Source: Xenorhabdus thuongxuanensis
GTDB lineage: Bacteria; Pseudomonadota; Gammaproteobacteria; Enterobacterales; Enterobacteriaceae
Assembly: GCF_001908095.1 (NCBI RefSeq)
Contig: NZ_MKGR01000012.1
Span: 1-64,000 of the forward strand
Direction: 5' to 3'
Length of the DNA stretch: 64,000 nucleotides
Shown here: positions 31,855 to 42,957 of the stretch, one piece after another
Layout: each line of letters opens with the position of its first letter
Position numbering within the stretch: position 1 is the first letter of the stretch
Made by a program: the position numbers and the translations under genes
Notes under the pieces: generated by a model
Database searches by the model: none
Told to the model about the DNA's origin: nothing
Seen by the model: the letters and a program-made list of their open reading frames with translations, nothing else

Positions 31855-31896
31855 GCAAAAAATACTGGCTATATATGCAGTGTATATAGCCAGTAT
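31855..31896 (-). terminator. gor terminator
   Basis: ATACTGGCTATATA (31862-31875) and TATATAGCCAGTAT (31883-31896) form a perfect 14-bp stem with a 7-base loop. On the minus strand it is followed by a T-run. It lies about 50 bp beyond the gor stop. Confidence 0.85.
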
Positions 31897-31943
31897 AGAT
31901 TTGTTTTCCAGGATCAACTGATAAGAGGAGATTTTCTAATCTC

Positions 31944-33296
31944 TCATCTCATAGTCACAAACTCTTCCGCTGCCGTGGGATGAATGGCAACCGTATTATC
32001 AAAGTCCTTCTTCGTTGCCCCCATTTTCAGTGCAACAGCAAAACCTTGCAGTATTTCATCCATTCCAAAGCCGATACCGTGAATACCGACTATCTTCTCA
32101 TTGGCTCCCACACAGACCAGCTTCATACGGCATGGCTGACGGTGCTGCGTCACTGCGGTGTACATTGCGGTAAATGATGATGTATAAACCTTAACCTGAT
32201 CTTCACCATGCTGAGCCTTTGCCTGTGGTTCCGTCAAACCTACAGTACCAATTGGCGGATGGCTGAATACCACTGTTGGTATATTAGTGTAATCCAGATG
32301 TTCATCAGGTTTGTTATTAAACAGACGCTCTGACAAACGACGCCCTGCTGCTATCGCAACCGGCGTCAATTCCACCGCGCCCGTGTTATCACCAACTGCA
32401 TAAATACCATTAATATTGGTATTCTGATAATTATCGACCTGAATATAGCCTTTTTCATTCAGTTCAACACCTGTTGCGGCCAAATTCAGCTTATCCGTCA
32501 TCGGCTCACGCCCAATCGCCCAGATCAGCGTATCAACAACCTGCTCCCTGCCATCCTGCAATTTAACAGTCAGGCTGCCATCACTATTTTTCATCACAGA
32601 CTGTAATATTGCTTCTGTATGCAGTATTGGCCCTTCATTTTTGATGACTTCCAACAGTGTTTCCACAATCATAGGGTCAAAAGAACGCAGAGGTGCATGT
32701 TTACGGACAAACAGATGTGTTTCGCTACCCAGTGCATTCAAAACACCCGCGATTTCAACAGCAATATAGCCAGCACCTACCACAGCAACACGTTTCGGCA
32801 TTTCATTAAGCTCGAAGAAACCATCTGAATCAATACCATATTCCGCACCGGGAATATCTGGACGTACCGGGCGACCCCCTGTCGCGATCAGGATATGGTC
32901 GGCCGTGATTTTTTCGCCATTAACCTCAATAGTATGTGCATCAACAAAACGGGCGAATCCTTGAATAACATCAACCTTATTATTATTCAATACGCGTTCA
33001 TATGATTGATGGATACGATCAATATAAGCAGTACGGCTGGCAGTGAGTTTTTTCCAGTCGAAATGATTAACGGTGGTATCAAAACCATAATCGGGACCAT
33101 ATTGATGAATAGATTCCGCAACTTGAGCAGCGTGCCACATCACTTTCTTTGGTACACAGCCCACATTAACACATGTTCCACCTAATGCCTTTGCTTCAAT
33201 CAGGGCACATTTTTGCCCATGCATGGCTGCACGGTTAATGGAAGCAATGCCGCCACTGCCGCCACCAATTGCAATATAATTATAATGTTTACTCAT
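31944..33296 (-). CDS. gor: glutathione-disulfide reductase
   Basis: 450 residues (as in E. coli). FAD/NADPH enzyme keeping glutathione reduced in the cytoplasm. FAD-binding [14 protein letters not shown] is at residues 10-23, with redox cysteines C42 and C47 in [13 protein letters not shown]. The NADPH-binding segment [18 protein letters not shown] and the C-terminal active-site HPTAAEEF (contributed to the partner subunit) are also present. It is followed by its own terminator. rlmJ lies upstream on the same strand, the same pair as in E. coli. Confidence 0.97.
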   Translation of the reverse strand: MSKHYNYIAIGGGSGGIASINRAAMHGQKCALIEAKALGGTCVNVGCVPKKVMWHAAQVAESIHQYGPDYGFDTTVNHFDWKKLTASRTAYIDRIHQSYERVLNNNKVDVIQGFARFVDAHTIEVNGEKITADHILIATGGRPVRPDIPGAEYGIDSDGFFELNEMPKRVAVVGAGYIAVEIAGVLNALGSETHLFVRKHAPLRSFDPMIVETLLEVIKNEGPILHTEAILQSVMKNSDGSLTVKLQDGREQVVDTLIWAIGREPMTDKLNLAATGVELNEKGYIQVDNYQNTNINGIYAVGDNTGAVELTPVAIAAGRRLSERLFNNKPDEHLDYTNIPTVVFSHPPIGTVGLTEPQAKAQHGEDQVKVYTSSFTAMYTAVTQHRQPCRMKLVCVGANEKIVGIHGIGFGMDEILQGFAVALKMGATKKDFDNTVAIHPTAAEEFVTMR

Positions 33297-33502
33297 CTTA
33301 GGTCACTTCCGTCTAATCAATTAAGTTACTGCTAAAGTTCAACCTAACGTCATTATTACAAAAAGTTATCATTGACAGTGGACGATTCTAACTCTTATTG
33401 CCATAGGCCACGGCTATCGAATGATATCGCGCCACAATTTATTTATGGGAAATCAATTAAATAAAAATACATTTAATAATGACGCCATGCTGAACCTTTA
33501 CC

Positions 33503-34345
33503 TTATTCGGGGACAATCCACTCTACTGATGTATGTCCTGTGCCTTCAGGAACCAGTACCTGATGTAGCCACGGCAATACGACCTTCATCTGCTGTTCTA
33601 ATTTCCACGGTGGATTAATAACGATCATGCCTGATGCCGTCATACCACGTTGATCACTGTCAGGGCGCATACCAAGTTCAATTTGTAAGATCTTACGAAT
33701 ACCTGTTGCTTCCAACCCCTTCACTAAGCGTTTAATCTGCTGACGCAAAACAACAGGATACCACAGTGCATAAGTACCTGTAGCAAAGCGCTTATACCCT
33801 TCCTGAATACCCAGAACGACATTCTGATAATCCGATTTCAATTCATAAGGCGGGTCAATCAGTACAAACCCACGACGGCTTTTTGGTGGCAGTTTTGATT
33901 TCAACTGCTGGAAACCATCTTCCCGCAGGACACGGGCGCGTCTGTCGCGGGAGAATTCCGTACGCAACAGAGGAAAATCGCTGGGATGCAATTCGCTCAG
34001 ATTAAGCTCATCATGCTCCCGTAATAAGTGACGGGCAATCAGCGGAGAGCCTGGGTAATAACGTAAAGAGCCCTGTGGATTCAGCGCCTTCACAACATCC
34101 ATATACGCAGCCAATTCTTCGGGGATATCATCACGCTGCCAAATACGGGCAATACCTTCCAGATACTCTCCCGTGCGCTCGGCATGTTCTCCACTCAAGT
34201 GATAGCGGCCTGCGCCAGAGTGGGTATCCAGATACAAGAAAGGTTTTTCTTTTACTTTAAACGACTCAATAATCAGGCTTTGTACTACGTGCTTTAACAC
34301 ATCAGCGTGGTTGCCGGCATGGAAGCTATGGCGATAACTTAACAT
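33503..34345 (-). CDS. rlmJ: 23S rRNA (adenine2030-N6)-methyltransferase
   Basis: 280 residues. Methylates A2030 of 23S rRNA using S-adenosylmethionine. The N-terminus MLSYRHSFHAGNHADVLKH is diagnostic and fixes the start at 34345 (seven upstream in-frame codons are ignored). LYLDTHSGAGRYHL is the SAM-binding loop and LIDPPYE the catalytic DPPY-type motif. It ends about 200 bp before the gor start. Confidence 0.96.
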   Translation of the reverse strand: MLSYRHSFHAGNHADVLKHVVQSLIIESFKVKEKPFLYLDTHSGAGRYHLSGEHAERTGEYLEGIARIWQRDDIPEELAAYMDVVKALNPQGSLRYYPGSPLIARHLLREHDELNLSELHPSDFPLLRTEFSRDRRARVLREDGFQQLKSKLPPKSRRGFVLIDPPYELKSDYQNVVLGIQEGYKRFATGTYALWYPVVLRQQIKRLVKGLEATGIRKILQIELGMRPDSDQRGMTASGMIVINPPWKLEQQMKVVLPWLHQVLVPEGTGHTSVEWIVPE

Positions 34346-34553
34346 TAGATTTAACCCCGAGAGCAAAATATTGATAACTTGCCTGATGCCCTACCAGACA
34401 ACTAAAGAGGCATTATAGCCTCATTCTCAACAAAAAAGATAAAAGCCTCTTTTTGCTCTCTCTTCGTTGTGGATCCAAGGGAGTTTTCAGGATCAAATCG
34501 AGATCAGCGTATAAAATTTTGTATAAGTAATCTCAAAATTTTAGGAATAATTC

Positions 34554-34865
34554 ATGATGTTGAAAACAGTGATCTTATCTGTATTGATCGTTTTCAGTAT
34601 GAGTGCTGCCTATGCAAACCAAGGCAAAACGGGATGTGAAATAAAGAAAAAAACGTTAGAAAAACAGCTTCAATATGCTCAAGCAGATAAAGATGAGCGT
34701 CTGATAAAAGGATTAACTCGCACTTTGGAAAACATAAAGACTACATGTGTTCTGGAAGAATTTCTGCAAGAACAAAACAATAAGCCAGAAACGGTGAAAG
34801 AAAATGCGGAAAATAATACAACGGGAAATTTAGCTGATAATAACAATTCATCACTATTGAAATAG
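34554..34865 (+). CDS. DUF1090 (YqjC-like) periplasmic protein
   Basis: 103 residues. A signal peptide (about 1-21, ending AYA) is followed by a short charged helix-forming region with a Cys pair: C28 in TGCEIKKKTLEKQLQYAQA and a second Cys in TTCVLEE. This is the DUF1090 pattern of E. coli YqjC. The C-terminal tail is Asn/Glu-rich and shorter than the Lys/Ala repeats of YqjC. Function unknown. AGGAATAATTC precedes two successive ATGs. Confidence 0.75.
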   Translation: MMLKTVILSVLIVFSMSAAYANQGKTGCEIKKKTLEKQLQYAQADKDERLIKGLTRTLENIKTTCVLEEFLQEQNNKPETVKENAENNTTGNLADNNNSSLLK

Positions 34866-34884
34866 ACATCAGAAAAAAATAAAT

Positions 34885-34918
34885 AAAAAAATGCAGGCCA
34901 CGTAAAAACACGGCCTGC
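34885..34918 (-). terminator. terminator of the minus-strand envelope gene
   Basis: GCAGGCC (34893-34899) and GGCCTGC (34912-34918) form a stem that on the minus strand is followed by a run of seven T residues. It lies 45 bp past the stop of the minus-strand gene 34963-35496. The plus side has no T-tract, so the DUF1090 gene has no clear terminator of its own. Confidence 0.75.
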
Positions 34919-34962
34919 AACCTAAAAGTCAAGGGCATACACCATAGAGAAATTAGATAACC

Positions 34963-35496
34963 TTATAGCTCTCTACCTCTAATTTGCTGAGCATTGGAAG
35001 GGAAGATATTGTAATAAATTTTATCACTCATAAGCGGTTCATTTTCAATTTTTACTGAAAGAATAGAATTATCTTTAGAAATGGCATAATGACTAAAATA
35101 ATTCCCTTCCTTTTCATAAGGATAATGAAAGTTAGGCTTAATAAATTTTTTCATATGAGATTCATCAGATAGATGATACCCATCTGAATAAATCACCTTC
35201 TGATCTCTGACAAAAATAATTTTATAAAAGAGTCCAGTTTCGTAATTAAACTTTACCCCGACAATCCTTTCAATATCCTCCGGTGAAATACCTTTATCGA
35301 TGATATACATTTTATCCCAGTCAAAAGGAATAATCTTATTTATATCAATCAAGCAGGTTGTATTTTTCTGGCAATGCTTATCGGCGTAAGAAATAATACC
35401 TAATCTGCTGTTTTCAAAAGAAAAAAATAAAATAGCAATTCCCAGCATTAACGAAAAAATAATCATATTACTTTTGTTGACACCACGGAAAAACAT
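34963..35496 (-). CDS. hypothetical membrane-anchored protein
   Basis: About 177 residues from the ATG at 35496, which follows AAGGGGGG. ATGs one codon and five codons upstream, and a TTG further out, are alternatives. There is one hydrophobic segment near the N-terminus (MIIFSLMLGIAILFFSF), then about 145 residues predicted outside the membrane, with a close Cys pair (CQKNTTC) that could form a disulfide. No family is recognised. Rich in Ile, Lys, Tyr and Asn, and distinctly A+T-rich in codon use, like other accessory genes here. Confidence 0.65.
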   Translation of the reverse strand: MFFRGVNKSNMIIFSLMLGIAILFFSFENSRLGIISYADKHCQKNTTCLIDINKIIPFDWDKMYIIDKGISPEDIERIVGVKFNYETGLFYKIIFVRDQKVIYSDGYHLSDESHMKKFIKPNFHYPYEKEGNYFSHYAISKDNSILSVKIENEPLMSDKIYYNIFPSNAQQIRGREL

Positions 35497-35517
35497 CATC
35501 CCCCCCTTCATAATCAA

Positions 35518-36688
35518 ATTTGATATGAGAAAACGGCCTTGGAATTTTAACCTTTAAAATCAACTAACTGATATTAGTTCCTATGAATTTTACAATTTCA
35601 TTTTTATCGCTACACCTTACTTCACGACACTGATAGATAAACACAGACAGAAAATGTTCTCTTCTGCCTTTCCAACAGCAGCCTGATATTTTTGTAATTT
35701 ACAATATGTCATGAAGGTATATATTGAATTATGGAGACAACTCAACATCACTTATTACTTACAAGTGATTTTTATACAGAGACACTCTGAATGGTTAAAA
35801 AGTATAGTAATTGTACCCACGTTTTTTTTGATTTCAAATAGAAAAACATGGTAATCAAATAATAAACTAAATAAATAGTTGCTAACGTGATTTTATGATA
35901 GTTTTAGGACGATCAAATATGTCTTATTTGTTACACAATGAAATAATTGCAAATAGAAAGTAAATACTGGAAATTTATACATGCCAGTGTACTTTGGCGT
36001 TCATTTTGGTGACAACCATCTTATTACATTTTCTAAAATGGAATTTAGATTAATAACTTCCTATAATCTTTAAGTTCAATTTAATTTATATCTATACTGA
36101 TAACATATAATACCATGTATTAATTTTTTAAACGGTATCATTATAAGTTACAGTTAAAATATAGTAAGCAAACATCTACTCTCTCACATAATATTTTTAA
36201 TCTTGAATTTATTCCACACTTTGTATTTCCTTTAAGACCAGATAGTCGAACAACTCCATAGTTTTTATCTAAAACATAGAAATGTAATATATATGTGATA
36301 ATTAAATATCTTCATATTTATCATGTAGTTAAGCACATTAAACCTTATCTTTTATAATGATTAAATAAAAAACCATAAATTAAAATACATAACAAAAAAA
36401 ACGCCATTGATATTAGAAATATAAAAATTGATGGTAATGATGATATTTAAATAAAGATTATATTTCACTTAACTCTTAATATTGAGACAAAACATAACTA
36501 AAATGAATTATAATAAACCACTAAAGTAAATTTATAAAAATAAATTATAATTACTAGCAAAACACACTTGTTAATCGGAGCAACATAAAATATTTTCTAT
36601 GCTCTAATGCTTAATTAATAAACCAGGAAGTTTAAACCTAACCCAACACGACACATTTCCCATCAACTATTGTTATTTGGGTATTACT
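35518..36688. other. 1.1-kb A+T-rich gap upstream of hemolysin operon
   Basis: No convincing gene, RNA or repeat. Composition is very A+T rich throughout. Short chance ORFs exist (the longest I noted is 47 codons from 35711, without a ribosome binding site). It must contain the promoter of the two-partner hemolysin genes, but no regulator site can be named with confidence. Confidence 0.55.
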
Positions 36689-38359
36689 ATGATTAAAAGG
36701 ATGACAATCTTCATCTTATTATGTTCTGCATGTCAGGTGAGCGCATCACCTGATATGCTTAATCCAACTTTCCCTACAGATGAAGCAAGAAGAACTTTAC
36801 AGGATAGTTCACGGGAAGTAGACCAATTAATTGAAGAGCGCCGTCATCAAGGATTGATTAATCGCACAGATAGCGTTTCTCCACAAACTGTCTCGCCAGT
36901 GGTAGTGGAAGCACCGTCATGTTTAGCGGTTAATGAGGTTTATCTTCAAGGTATTACCTTACTCTCCCTAAAAGATTTGAGTACACTCAGTGCCCTGCCC
37001 GATAACTGTATTACCAGCAATGACATCAACAAATTGTCAGCGGAAATCACCAACCTTTATATTGCTAAAGGTTATATTACGGCGCGAGTACAGTTTATTC
37101 CCCCCAACACAAATGGCGAGCTAGGGATCAATGTCGTTGAAGGTTTTGTCGAGGCAATAGAAGGAGATGACCGTTGGGTCAATAGCCAAACACTATTCCC
37201 ACGTTTGATAAATAAGCCACTCAACCTGAATCAACTTGATCAAGGGCTGGATCAGGCAAATCGTTTGCAATCAAACAAAACCACTCTCGATATTCTACCG
37301 GGTACAGTTAATGGTGGTTCTATCGTAAGACTGAACAATAGACACTCTTCCCCATGGAGAATAACCACCACAACAGACAATTATGGACAAAAAAACACTG
37401 GAAAATGGATCACGCGACTCAATGCCAGCGTCGATAGCCCATTGGGGTTATCTGACTTTGTTAGCCTCAGTGGTGCTAGTACCGTAGATAAACCCAATAC
37501 CCAGTATAATCGCGCCTATACTCTATTCTATTCGCTCCCCTATGGAGCCATAACCTTTAGTGGATTCAACAGTTATTCCCAATACACTAGCCATCCCCGT
37601 TTCAATATACATTCGACCAAATTGTACGGGAATTCACAACAAACAGGCATTCGTACCGATTGGGTTTTTCATCGTAACCAATTGCAAATTAGTACATTAA
37701 ACACTCAGTTGGTTTACAAGAATTACACTACCTATATCCAAGACAGCAAGCTCATCGTTAATAGCCAGACATTGAGTGTTCTCGAATTGGGTATTAACCA
37801 TTTACAAATTATCCCTTCAGGATTGATCTCCCTCAATATGAGTATTGAGCGAGGAATACCGTGGTTTGGTACCCAAACCTCTACATCCAGCCTGAATAAA
37901 CAGTTTACCAAAGGGAAATTATCGGCAAATTTACAACAGCGTTTCACACTCTTTGATGTGCCTTACCAATTTAGTAGCCAATTTTATACCCAATACAGCA
38001 AAAATGGGCTACCAGGTATTGAGTGGCTCAATATAACCGACCGTAATGCCGTGCGAGGATTCAGCAAAAATGTGTCATCGGCTGATAACGGCTGGTATTT
38101 AAGAAATACGCTTTCTCACTCGATCCCCATTGGCAAAGGCTCACTTTCGCTGCGTACTGGCGTGGATATCGGCCAGGTTAAAGGCTATCGCAGTCAGGAT
38201 GGATGGAAAAGCAGTGCCGGCTTAAGTGCAGGTTTGACACTACGCTATCAGCAACTGTTTGCGGATGTTGAGGTCAGCCGAGGCAAATATCTTTCTCACC
38301 AAAATAGGGACACGGATGAACCTATGCAACTGTTAACCCGCTTTTCTTACACTTTTTAG
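36689..38359 (+). CDS. TpsB outer-membrane transporter (ShlB/XhlB family)
   Basis: About 556 residues. A signal peptide (about 1-20, ending VSA) is followed by an N-terminal helix and linker with the family's DEARRTLQDSSREVDQLIEE. A POTRA region (about 75-155) has YIAKGYITARVQF and GELGINVVEGFVEAIEG. Then comes a 16-strand barrel of the ShlB/FhaC type with the conserved loop motif NAVRGF (the VRGY/F tip) and C-terminal Phe (RFSYTF). It secretes and activates the TpsA protein encoded next, 126 bp downstream. The start at 36689 gives a normal signal peptide; a TTG four codons upstream is possible. Equivalent genes are xhlB in Xenorhabdus and phlB in Photorhabdus. Confidence 0.93.
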   Translation: MIKRMTIFILLCSACQVSASPDMLNPTFPTDEARRTLQDSSREVDQLIEERRHQGLINRTDSVSPQTVSPVVVEAPSCLAVNEVYLQGITLLSLKDLSTLSALPDNCITSNDINKLSAEITNLYIAKGYITARVQFIPPNTNGELGINVVEGFVEAIEGDDRWVNSQTLFPRLINKPLNLNQLDQGLDQANRLQSNKTTLDILPGTVNGGSIVRLNNRHSSPWRITTTTDNYGQKNTGKWITRLNASVDSPLGLSDFVSLSGASTVDKPNTQYNRAYTLFYSLPYGAITFSGFNSYSQYTSHPRFNIHSTKLYGNSQQTGIRTDWVFHRNQLQISTLNTQLVYKNYTTYIQDSKLIVNSQTLSVLELGINHLQIIPSGLISLNMSIERGIPWFGTQTSTSSLNKQFTKGKLSANLQQRFTLFDVPYQFSSQFYTQYSKNGLPGIEWLNITDRNAVRGFSKNVSSADNGWYLRNTLSHSIPIGKGSLSLRTGVDIGQVKGYRSQDGWKSSAGLSAGLTLRYQQLFADVEVSRGKYLSHQNRDTDEPMQLLTRFSYTF

Positions 38360-38485
38360 TTTTTTGAACCATTTGATGTTTTTTAACCGCAGCCAGTTGT
38401 GGGGATCATTTCTAGCGTAATTTCCTGAAACAATGATCCCCAGAGCACTGCACATGGCAATAAAAGAAGCAAATAAGGTAATTAT

Positions 38486-41400
38486 ATGAAAAGTAAAAAA
38501 TTTAAATTATCTCCCGCAGGAAAACTTGCCGTCTCTATGGCAATTATCCTGGCAACCAGTTCAGTCAGTTTTGCTAATGGAATTACGCCTGGTGGAGATG
38601 CCGCACACAGCCCGGATGTTATTCAAGCTGATACCGGTGCAACTGTGGTAAATATCGTTGCGCCTTCCGAATCAGGGTTATCACATAACCAATACCAGGA
38701 TTTCAACGTCAATCAAATGGGGGCAGTGTTCAATAACGCCCTAGAGAATGGAACATCACAACTGGCGGGAGAATTATCTGCCAACAACAACCTCAATGGA
38801 CAAGCTGCCAGTGTAATCTTAAATGAGGTTATCAGCCGTAACCCTTCTCTCTTGCTCGGCGAACAGGAAGTATTTGGTATAGCCGCCGATTATGTACTGG
38901 CAAACCCTAACGGTATCACTTGTAACGGTTGTGGTTTTATTAATACTAATCAGGCGTCATTCGTTGTCGGTAATCCGCTGGTGGAAAATGGGGTTCTGCA
39001 AGGCTTCAACACCTTTGATAATCTGAACACCCTGAATATCAACAACAATGGCTTATCCCATAATGACGTGCTGAATCTGATTGCCCCTAAAATTGATATC
39101 AATGGTCAGGTGATCACTACAAAAAACCTCAATATCACGACAGGGAATAACAAAATTTCGGCCGATGGCCACATTTTGGATACTCAGCAAGCGAATATTG
39201 GCGCACTCGACAGTTATTATTTGGGCAGTATGCGGGCAGGACGCATTCGTCTGTTGAACACGGCGGAAGGGAGCGGAGTCAACCTACAAGGTAAAATGAC
39301 TGCTGACAACGGCATAGAGATTGAATCTTACGGTGATATCAAACTGGAAGCCGCTAACCTGCAAGGTGGCGATATTTCCTTGGAAGGTCATAACGTACTG
39401 TCCCAAGGACGCTTGAATCGATCCTCATCAAACAGCACAGGCAGTGGCAATTACCAAAGCACCTTCAGTGGTATTGAGATCGAAAAAAAACAAAATAGTG
39501 AATCTGTTGCCCGCACGCAATTAGCAGGCAAGAACATCACGCTGGTGGCTAAACAAAACAATCAGATAATGGCAACCGATATTGAAGGGGATAATGTCAA
39601 ACTGACTGGCGCTAACCTGAAATTGGATGGGCAACAGCTTCATCAATTTGACCATAGCACCAACAATCAATGGAAAATGTCTTGGCAATATGATGTCACC
39701 CATGAGAGCGAAAAGCATCAATACGAAGGCAATACCATCAACGCCCGTGAAAATGTCCATTTGGCCGCCAGTAAAGGCGATGTAGAAGTCCTTGGCAGTA
39801 AGATCAAAGCCGATAAACAGTTGTCTGTATCAGCCGAAAAAGATGTGAAACTGGCAGGTCTGATAGAATCAGAAATGACCTTAGAGAAGGGATATAAAAA
39901 GAATCATTCTGCATCACTGCAAACGGGTCATTGGAATCAGGTCAATACCACCCAAAGAAGCACCGGTAATGAATTAAGCGCAGGCGGGATTTTAGGTATC
40001 GAGGCGAAAGGAGATGTTGACATTGCAGGAACCCACATTAATTCAGGCAAAAACCTGATTGTCTCTGCGGGTCAGAAAGCCAACATTACTGTGCAATCCC
40101 TCGTTGATGATCAGAGAATTACCAAGGATAAAACCTATTGGCGCGGTATTGCGGGTGGCAGCAAGAAAGATAACCGCGATAAGTCAGAAACCCATCATAC
40201 TTCCGAAGTGACGGCGGGCGAACTCTTGCTGCTGACTGGTGCAAATGGTGTCACCATTACGGGCAGTAAGGTCAAAGCCCAAAAAGGCGCCTATGTTGAA
40301 GCTAATGACGGACAATTAACTATCGATAATGCAGTCAGCCATATTTCTAAAGAGGTGGATGAAAGAAAGGGAACCATCTTCAACATCACCAAAAATACGA
40401 ATCAAGAACACAACAAGCATGAAAAGTCTTCCAGCAGTCAATTGATTTCTGATGCAGACCTGAAATTACTCAGTAATAAAGACATCAATGTCATTGGCAG
40501 TCTGGCAAAAAGTGCTGGCGAACTACAACTGAATACGTCAGGCAATATCAATATCCTGAATTATGGTGAGAAGAATCAGTACCAACAGGAAAAAACCAAC
40601 CTTGACTTGCAGTCTTACGCCAAAGATATGAAAGATAACCAATACCGTGCTGGTGTGGGTTTTGAACACATAACCGACAAACAGAAAGGTGAAAGCACAA
40701 CACAACGCCCATCAGAACTGAATGGGGGTAATCTTACCGTAAATGCGGGCCAGAATGCCACCGTGACTGGCTCTAAGTTGGTCACAACCCAGGGTGATGC
40801 GAAAATTAATGGGAATAACATTGCGTTGCTGGCTGGAGAAAACAGCACATCAACCTCGACCTCACAAGAAAAGCTGAGCAGCAGTGTGTTTGTCACTGGC
40901 GGTATGGACAAACTCGGCAGTGGTGTTGAAGGAACTTATAACAGCAATGGAAAGTCCGACAGCCAAACCACAGCAGAGGTGGCGAAAACCCAGGTGACTG
41001 GCAACCTTGAGCTGAATGCAATGGGTGAGTTGAAGCAACAGGGTACGGATCATCAAGTACAAGGTTCCTACCAGGCTAATGCCGGTAATATTAAAAATGT
41101 GGCAACGGCCAATACCGAATCTAGCTCAACCAATCAATTACAGGTAGGTGGTGAGATCAGCGGGACTGCTGATTACAGTGCAACTACCCGCCCTGTAGAA
41201 AAAACAGCCAAAGCTGCCGCAGATAAGAAACTGGATACTTCCATCACGAAGACAGGTTTGCCTAATGCAGGTATTGAACTGGCGATGAATGGCAACAGCC
41301 ATTACACCAACAACCATCAGTCTAATGCTGTGGTGACTACCATCAAGGCGGGCGATGTCAAAGTCACCACGAACGGTGATATCTATGATCAAGGCACACA

Positions 41401-42931
41401 ATACCAAGCTAACAAAGGTGGTGTCTCGCTGACTGCTGGCAGCCATACCAGTGAAGCGGCAACCAACAGCCAAAATTCCCATACCGCTGACACGATTGGC
41501 AATGCCAGCTTGCGCGCCTACACCACAACAGGTGCAGATATCTCCGTCAATGGCAAAGGCAATGGCAGCTATCAGGAAACATCCAACAACAATACCAGCT
41601 CAGTGACCAGCGGCATCAATGCCCAAAACGGCGTTAATATTCAGGTGACCAGAGATGCACGCTACCAAGGCACCGCAATCAATGCAGGCGAAGGTTCAGC
41701 CAACGTTAATGCAGGTGGAAATATTCAGTTTAACCAAGCCACCAACCGCAAGGAGAAACAAAGCAATGGTTACAATGGGGAGATTTCCCTGACCGTGGGC
41801 ACCAACCCTGATGGCAAGAATTTCAGTGGCAGCCTTGGTGGTGGTTATAACACCGATAACCAGAACAACACCACTGCCCAAACCAGCAATATCACTGGTG
41901 GGCAAGGGATAAATCTGAATGCAGGCAATAACCTGACATTACAAGGCGCCAACGTTTCTGGCAAACAGGTAGACTTAACCGCACAACGTGGGAAAATCGA
42001 ACTGACTTCAGCTCAGGATACTGCCAACGCCAATGGCTGGAACGTCGGTGCTAAAGCTAAAGGTGGCATGTCCTCTACAGCTCGCAAAGAAGGGGGAGAT
42101 GGCTCGGCAGGCGATTCGGCAACAACCGATCCGGCTAACAGAATTATCGACAGCAAATATAACATTGGCGGTGAATTGAAATTTGCCGTTAACCAATTGG
42201 ATCAGACCACACACCGTAACGCACAGGTTTCCGGTGGTAATGTTAACCTGACCAGTGCAGGAGATACCTCGCTTAAAGGCGCCAATGTCGATGCTGATCA
42301 GGTAACGGGCAACGTCGGTGGTAATTTCAATGTCGAAAGCCGTAAGGACAGCACTCATAGCCTGAATGTGGGTCTGGATGCTGGCCTGGGATATAGCAAA
42401 ACCGTCAAAGGAGATGTCGCTTCTAAAGAAGCTATTCCTACCGCAACGGAAGGCTCTCCAGAAAACCCAGCGACAGTCATAACTGAAACCGCAGATGCCG
42501 ACAACGCTAAAACCGGAGATAAAGCACCCAGTTTGACAGATCAATTGAAAGCTACGTTCAAGGGCTTCGATGGCAAACTCAAAGGCAATTACGATACTCT
42601 CGATCGAGAAGCTGTAGGTAAGCAAGTAACATTAACCGGTACTCAAGGGGTTAATCTGGATGTCTCTGGAACAACCTATTTAGCGGGCAGCAAAATTGAT
42701 AGCGCACAAGGTGCTGTCTCGCTGAATACCCCACAAATTAACCAACAATCTATCGCCGGATACGATAAGGGTAAAAACCTAGGCATTGATATACCAGGTT
42801 CCCTCACAGGTTTGGCAGCCTCTGCACAAAAAGATATTTTCTCCGGTAAAGTACCTTTTGTGAAAAATGAGAGCCACGATACTGCACTTCCGACAGTCCA
42901 CAGTGAAGTTAAGGATCGTCAATTAGATTGA
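38486..42931 (+). CDS. TpsA hemolysin/hemagglutinin (ShlA/XhlA/PhlA family)
   Basis: 1481 residues. A secreted filamentous toxin. After a signal peptide (about 1-30, ending SFA) comes the TPS secretion domain: SESGLSHNQYQDFNV, GQAASVILNEV and VLANPNGITCNGCGFINT, with the NPNG motif and the Cys-x-x-Cys pair of ShlA-type hemolysins. DSYYLGSMRAGRI follows. The rest is a long beta-helix of hemagglutinin repeats (GKNITLVAKQN, LNAGNNLTLQGANV and similar). It resembles Serratia ShlA along its length, including the C-terminal VPFV segment, so it is the cytolysin type rather than a CDI/CdiA toxin. No VENN motif or distinct toxin tip is visible. It forms an operon with tpsB and is followed by a good terminator. 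Confidence 0.93.
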   Translation: MKSKKFKLSPAGKLAVSMAIILATSSVSFANGITPGGDAAHSPDVIQADTGATVVNIVAPSESGLSHNQYQDFNVNQMGAVFNNALENGTSQLAGELSANNNLNGQAASVILNEVISRNPSLLLGEQEVFGIAADYVLANPNGITCNGCGFINTNQASFVVGNPLVENGVLQGFNTFDNLNTLNINNNGLSHNDVLNLIAPKIDINGQVITTKNLNITTGNNKISADGHILDTQQANIGALDSYYLGSMRAGRIRLLNTAEGSGVNLQGKMTADNGIEIESYGDIKLEAANLQGGDISLEGHNVLSQGRLNRSSSNSTGSGNYQSTFSGIEIEKKQNSESVARTQLAGKNITLVAKQNNQIMATDIEGDNVKLTGANLKLDGQQLHQFDHSTNNQWKMSWQYDVTHESEKHQYEGNTINARENVHLAASKGDVEVLGSKIKADKQLSVSAEKDVKLAGLIESEMTLEKGYKKNHSASLQTGHWNQVNTTQRSTGNELSAGGILGIEAKGDVDIAGTHINSGKNLIVSAGQKANITVQSLVDDQRITKDKTYWRGIAGGSKKDNRDKSETHHTSEVTAGELLLLTGANGVTITGSKVKAQKGAYVEANDGQLTIDNAVSHISKEVDERKGTIFNITKNTNQEHNKHEKSSSSQLISDADLKLLSNKDINVIGSLAKSAGELQLNTSGNINILNYGEKNQYQQEKTNLDLQSYAKDMKDNQYRAGVGFEHITDKQKGESTTQRPSELNGGNLTVNAGQNATVTGSKLVTTQGDAKINGNNIALLAGENSTSTSTSQEKLSSSVFVTGGMDKLGSGVEGTYNSNGKSDSQTTAEVAKTQVTGNLELNAMGELKQQGTDHQVQGSYQANAGNIKNVATANTESSSTNQLQVGGEISGTADYSATTRPVEKTAKAAADKKLDTSITKTGLPNAGIELAMNGNSHYTNNHQSNAVVTTIKAGDVKVTTNGDIYDQGTQYQANKGGVSLTAGSHTSEAATNSQNSHTADTIGNASLRAYTTTGADISVNGKGNGSYQETSNNNTSSVTSGINAQNGVNIQVTRDARYQGTAINAGEGSANVNAGGNIQFNQATNRKEKQSNGYNGEISLTVGTNPDGKNFSGSLGGGYNTDNQNNTTAQTSNITGGQGINLNAGNNLTLQGANVSGKQVDLTAQRGKIELTSAQDTANANGWNVGAKAKGGMSSTARKEGGDGSAGDSATTDPANRIIDSKYNIGGELKFAVNQLDQTTHRNAQVSGGNVNLTSAGDTSLKGANVDADQVTGNVGGNFNVESRKDSTHSLNVGLDAGLGYSKTVKGDVASKEAIPTATEGSPENPATVITETADADNAKTGDKAPSLTDQLKATFKGFDGKLKGNYDTLDREAVGKQVTLTGTQGVNLDVSGTTYLAGSKIDSAQGAVSLNTPQINQQSIAGYDKGKNLGIDIPGSLTGLAASAQKDIFSGKVPFVKNESHDTALPTVHSEVKDRQLD

Positions 42932-42957
42932 TCACTGTGATCAACGACTGATCTTCT

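Noticed and set aside
35711-35854. 47-codon plus-strand ORF in the hemolysin upstream gap
   Set aside because: No ribosome binding site; looks like chance, with only a vague hydrophobic character.
42008-42625. 205-codon minus-strand ORF inside the hemolysin gene
   Set aside because: Shadow of repetitive hemagglutinin sequence.
38486-42931. Reading the TpsA gene as a CdiA contact-dependent-inhibition toxin
   Set aside because: No VENN motif, variable toxin tip or immunity gene downstream; similarity to ShlA extends to the C-terminus.
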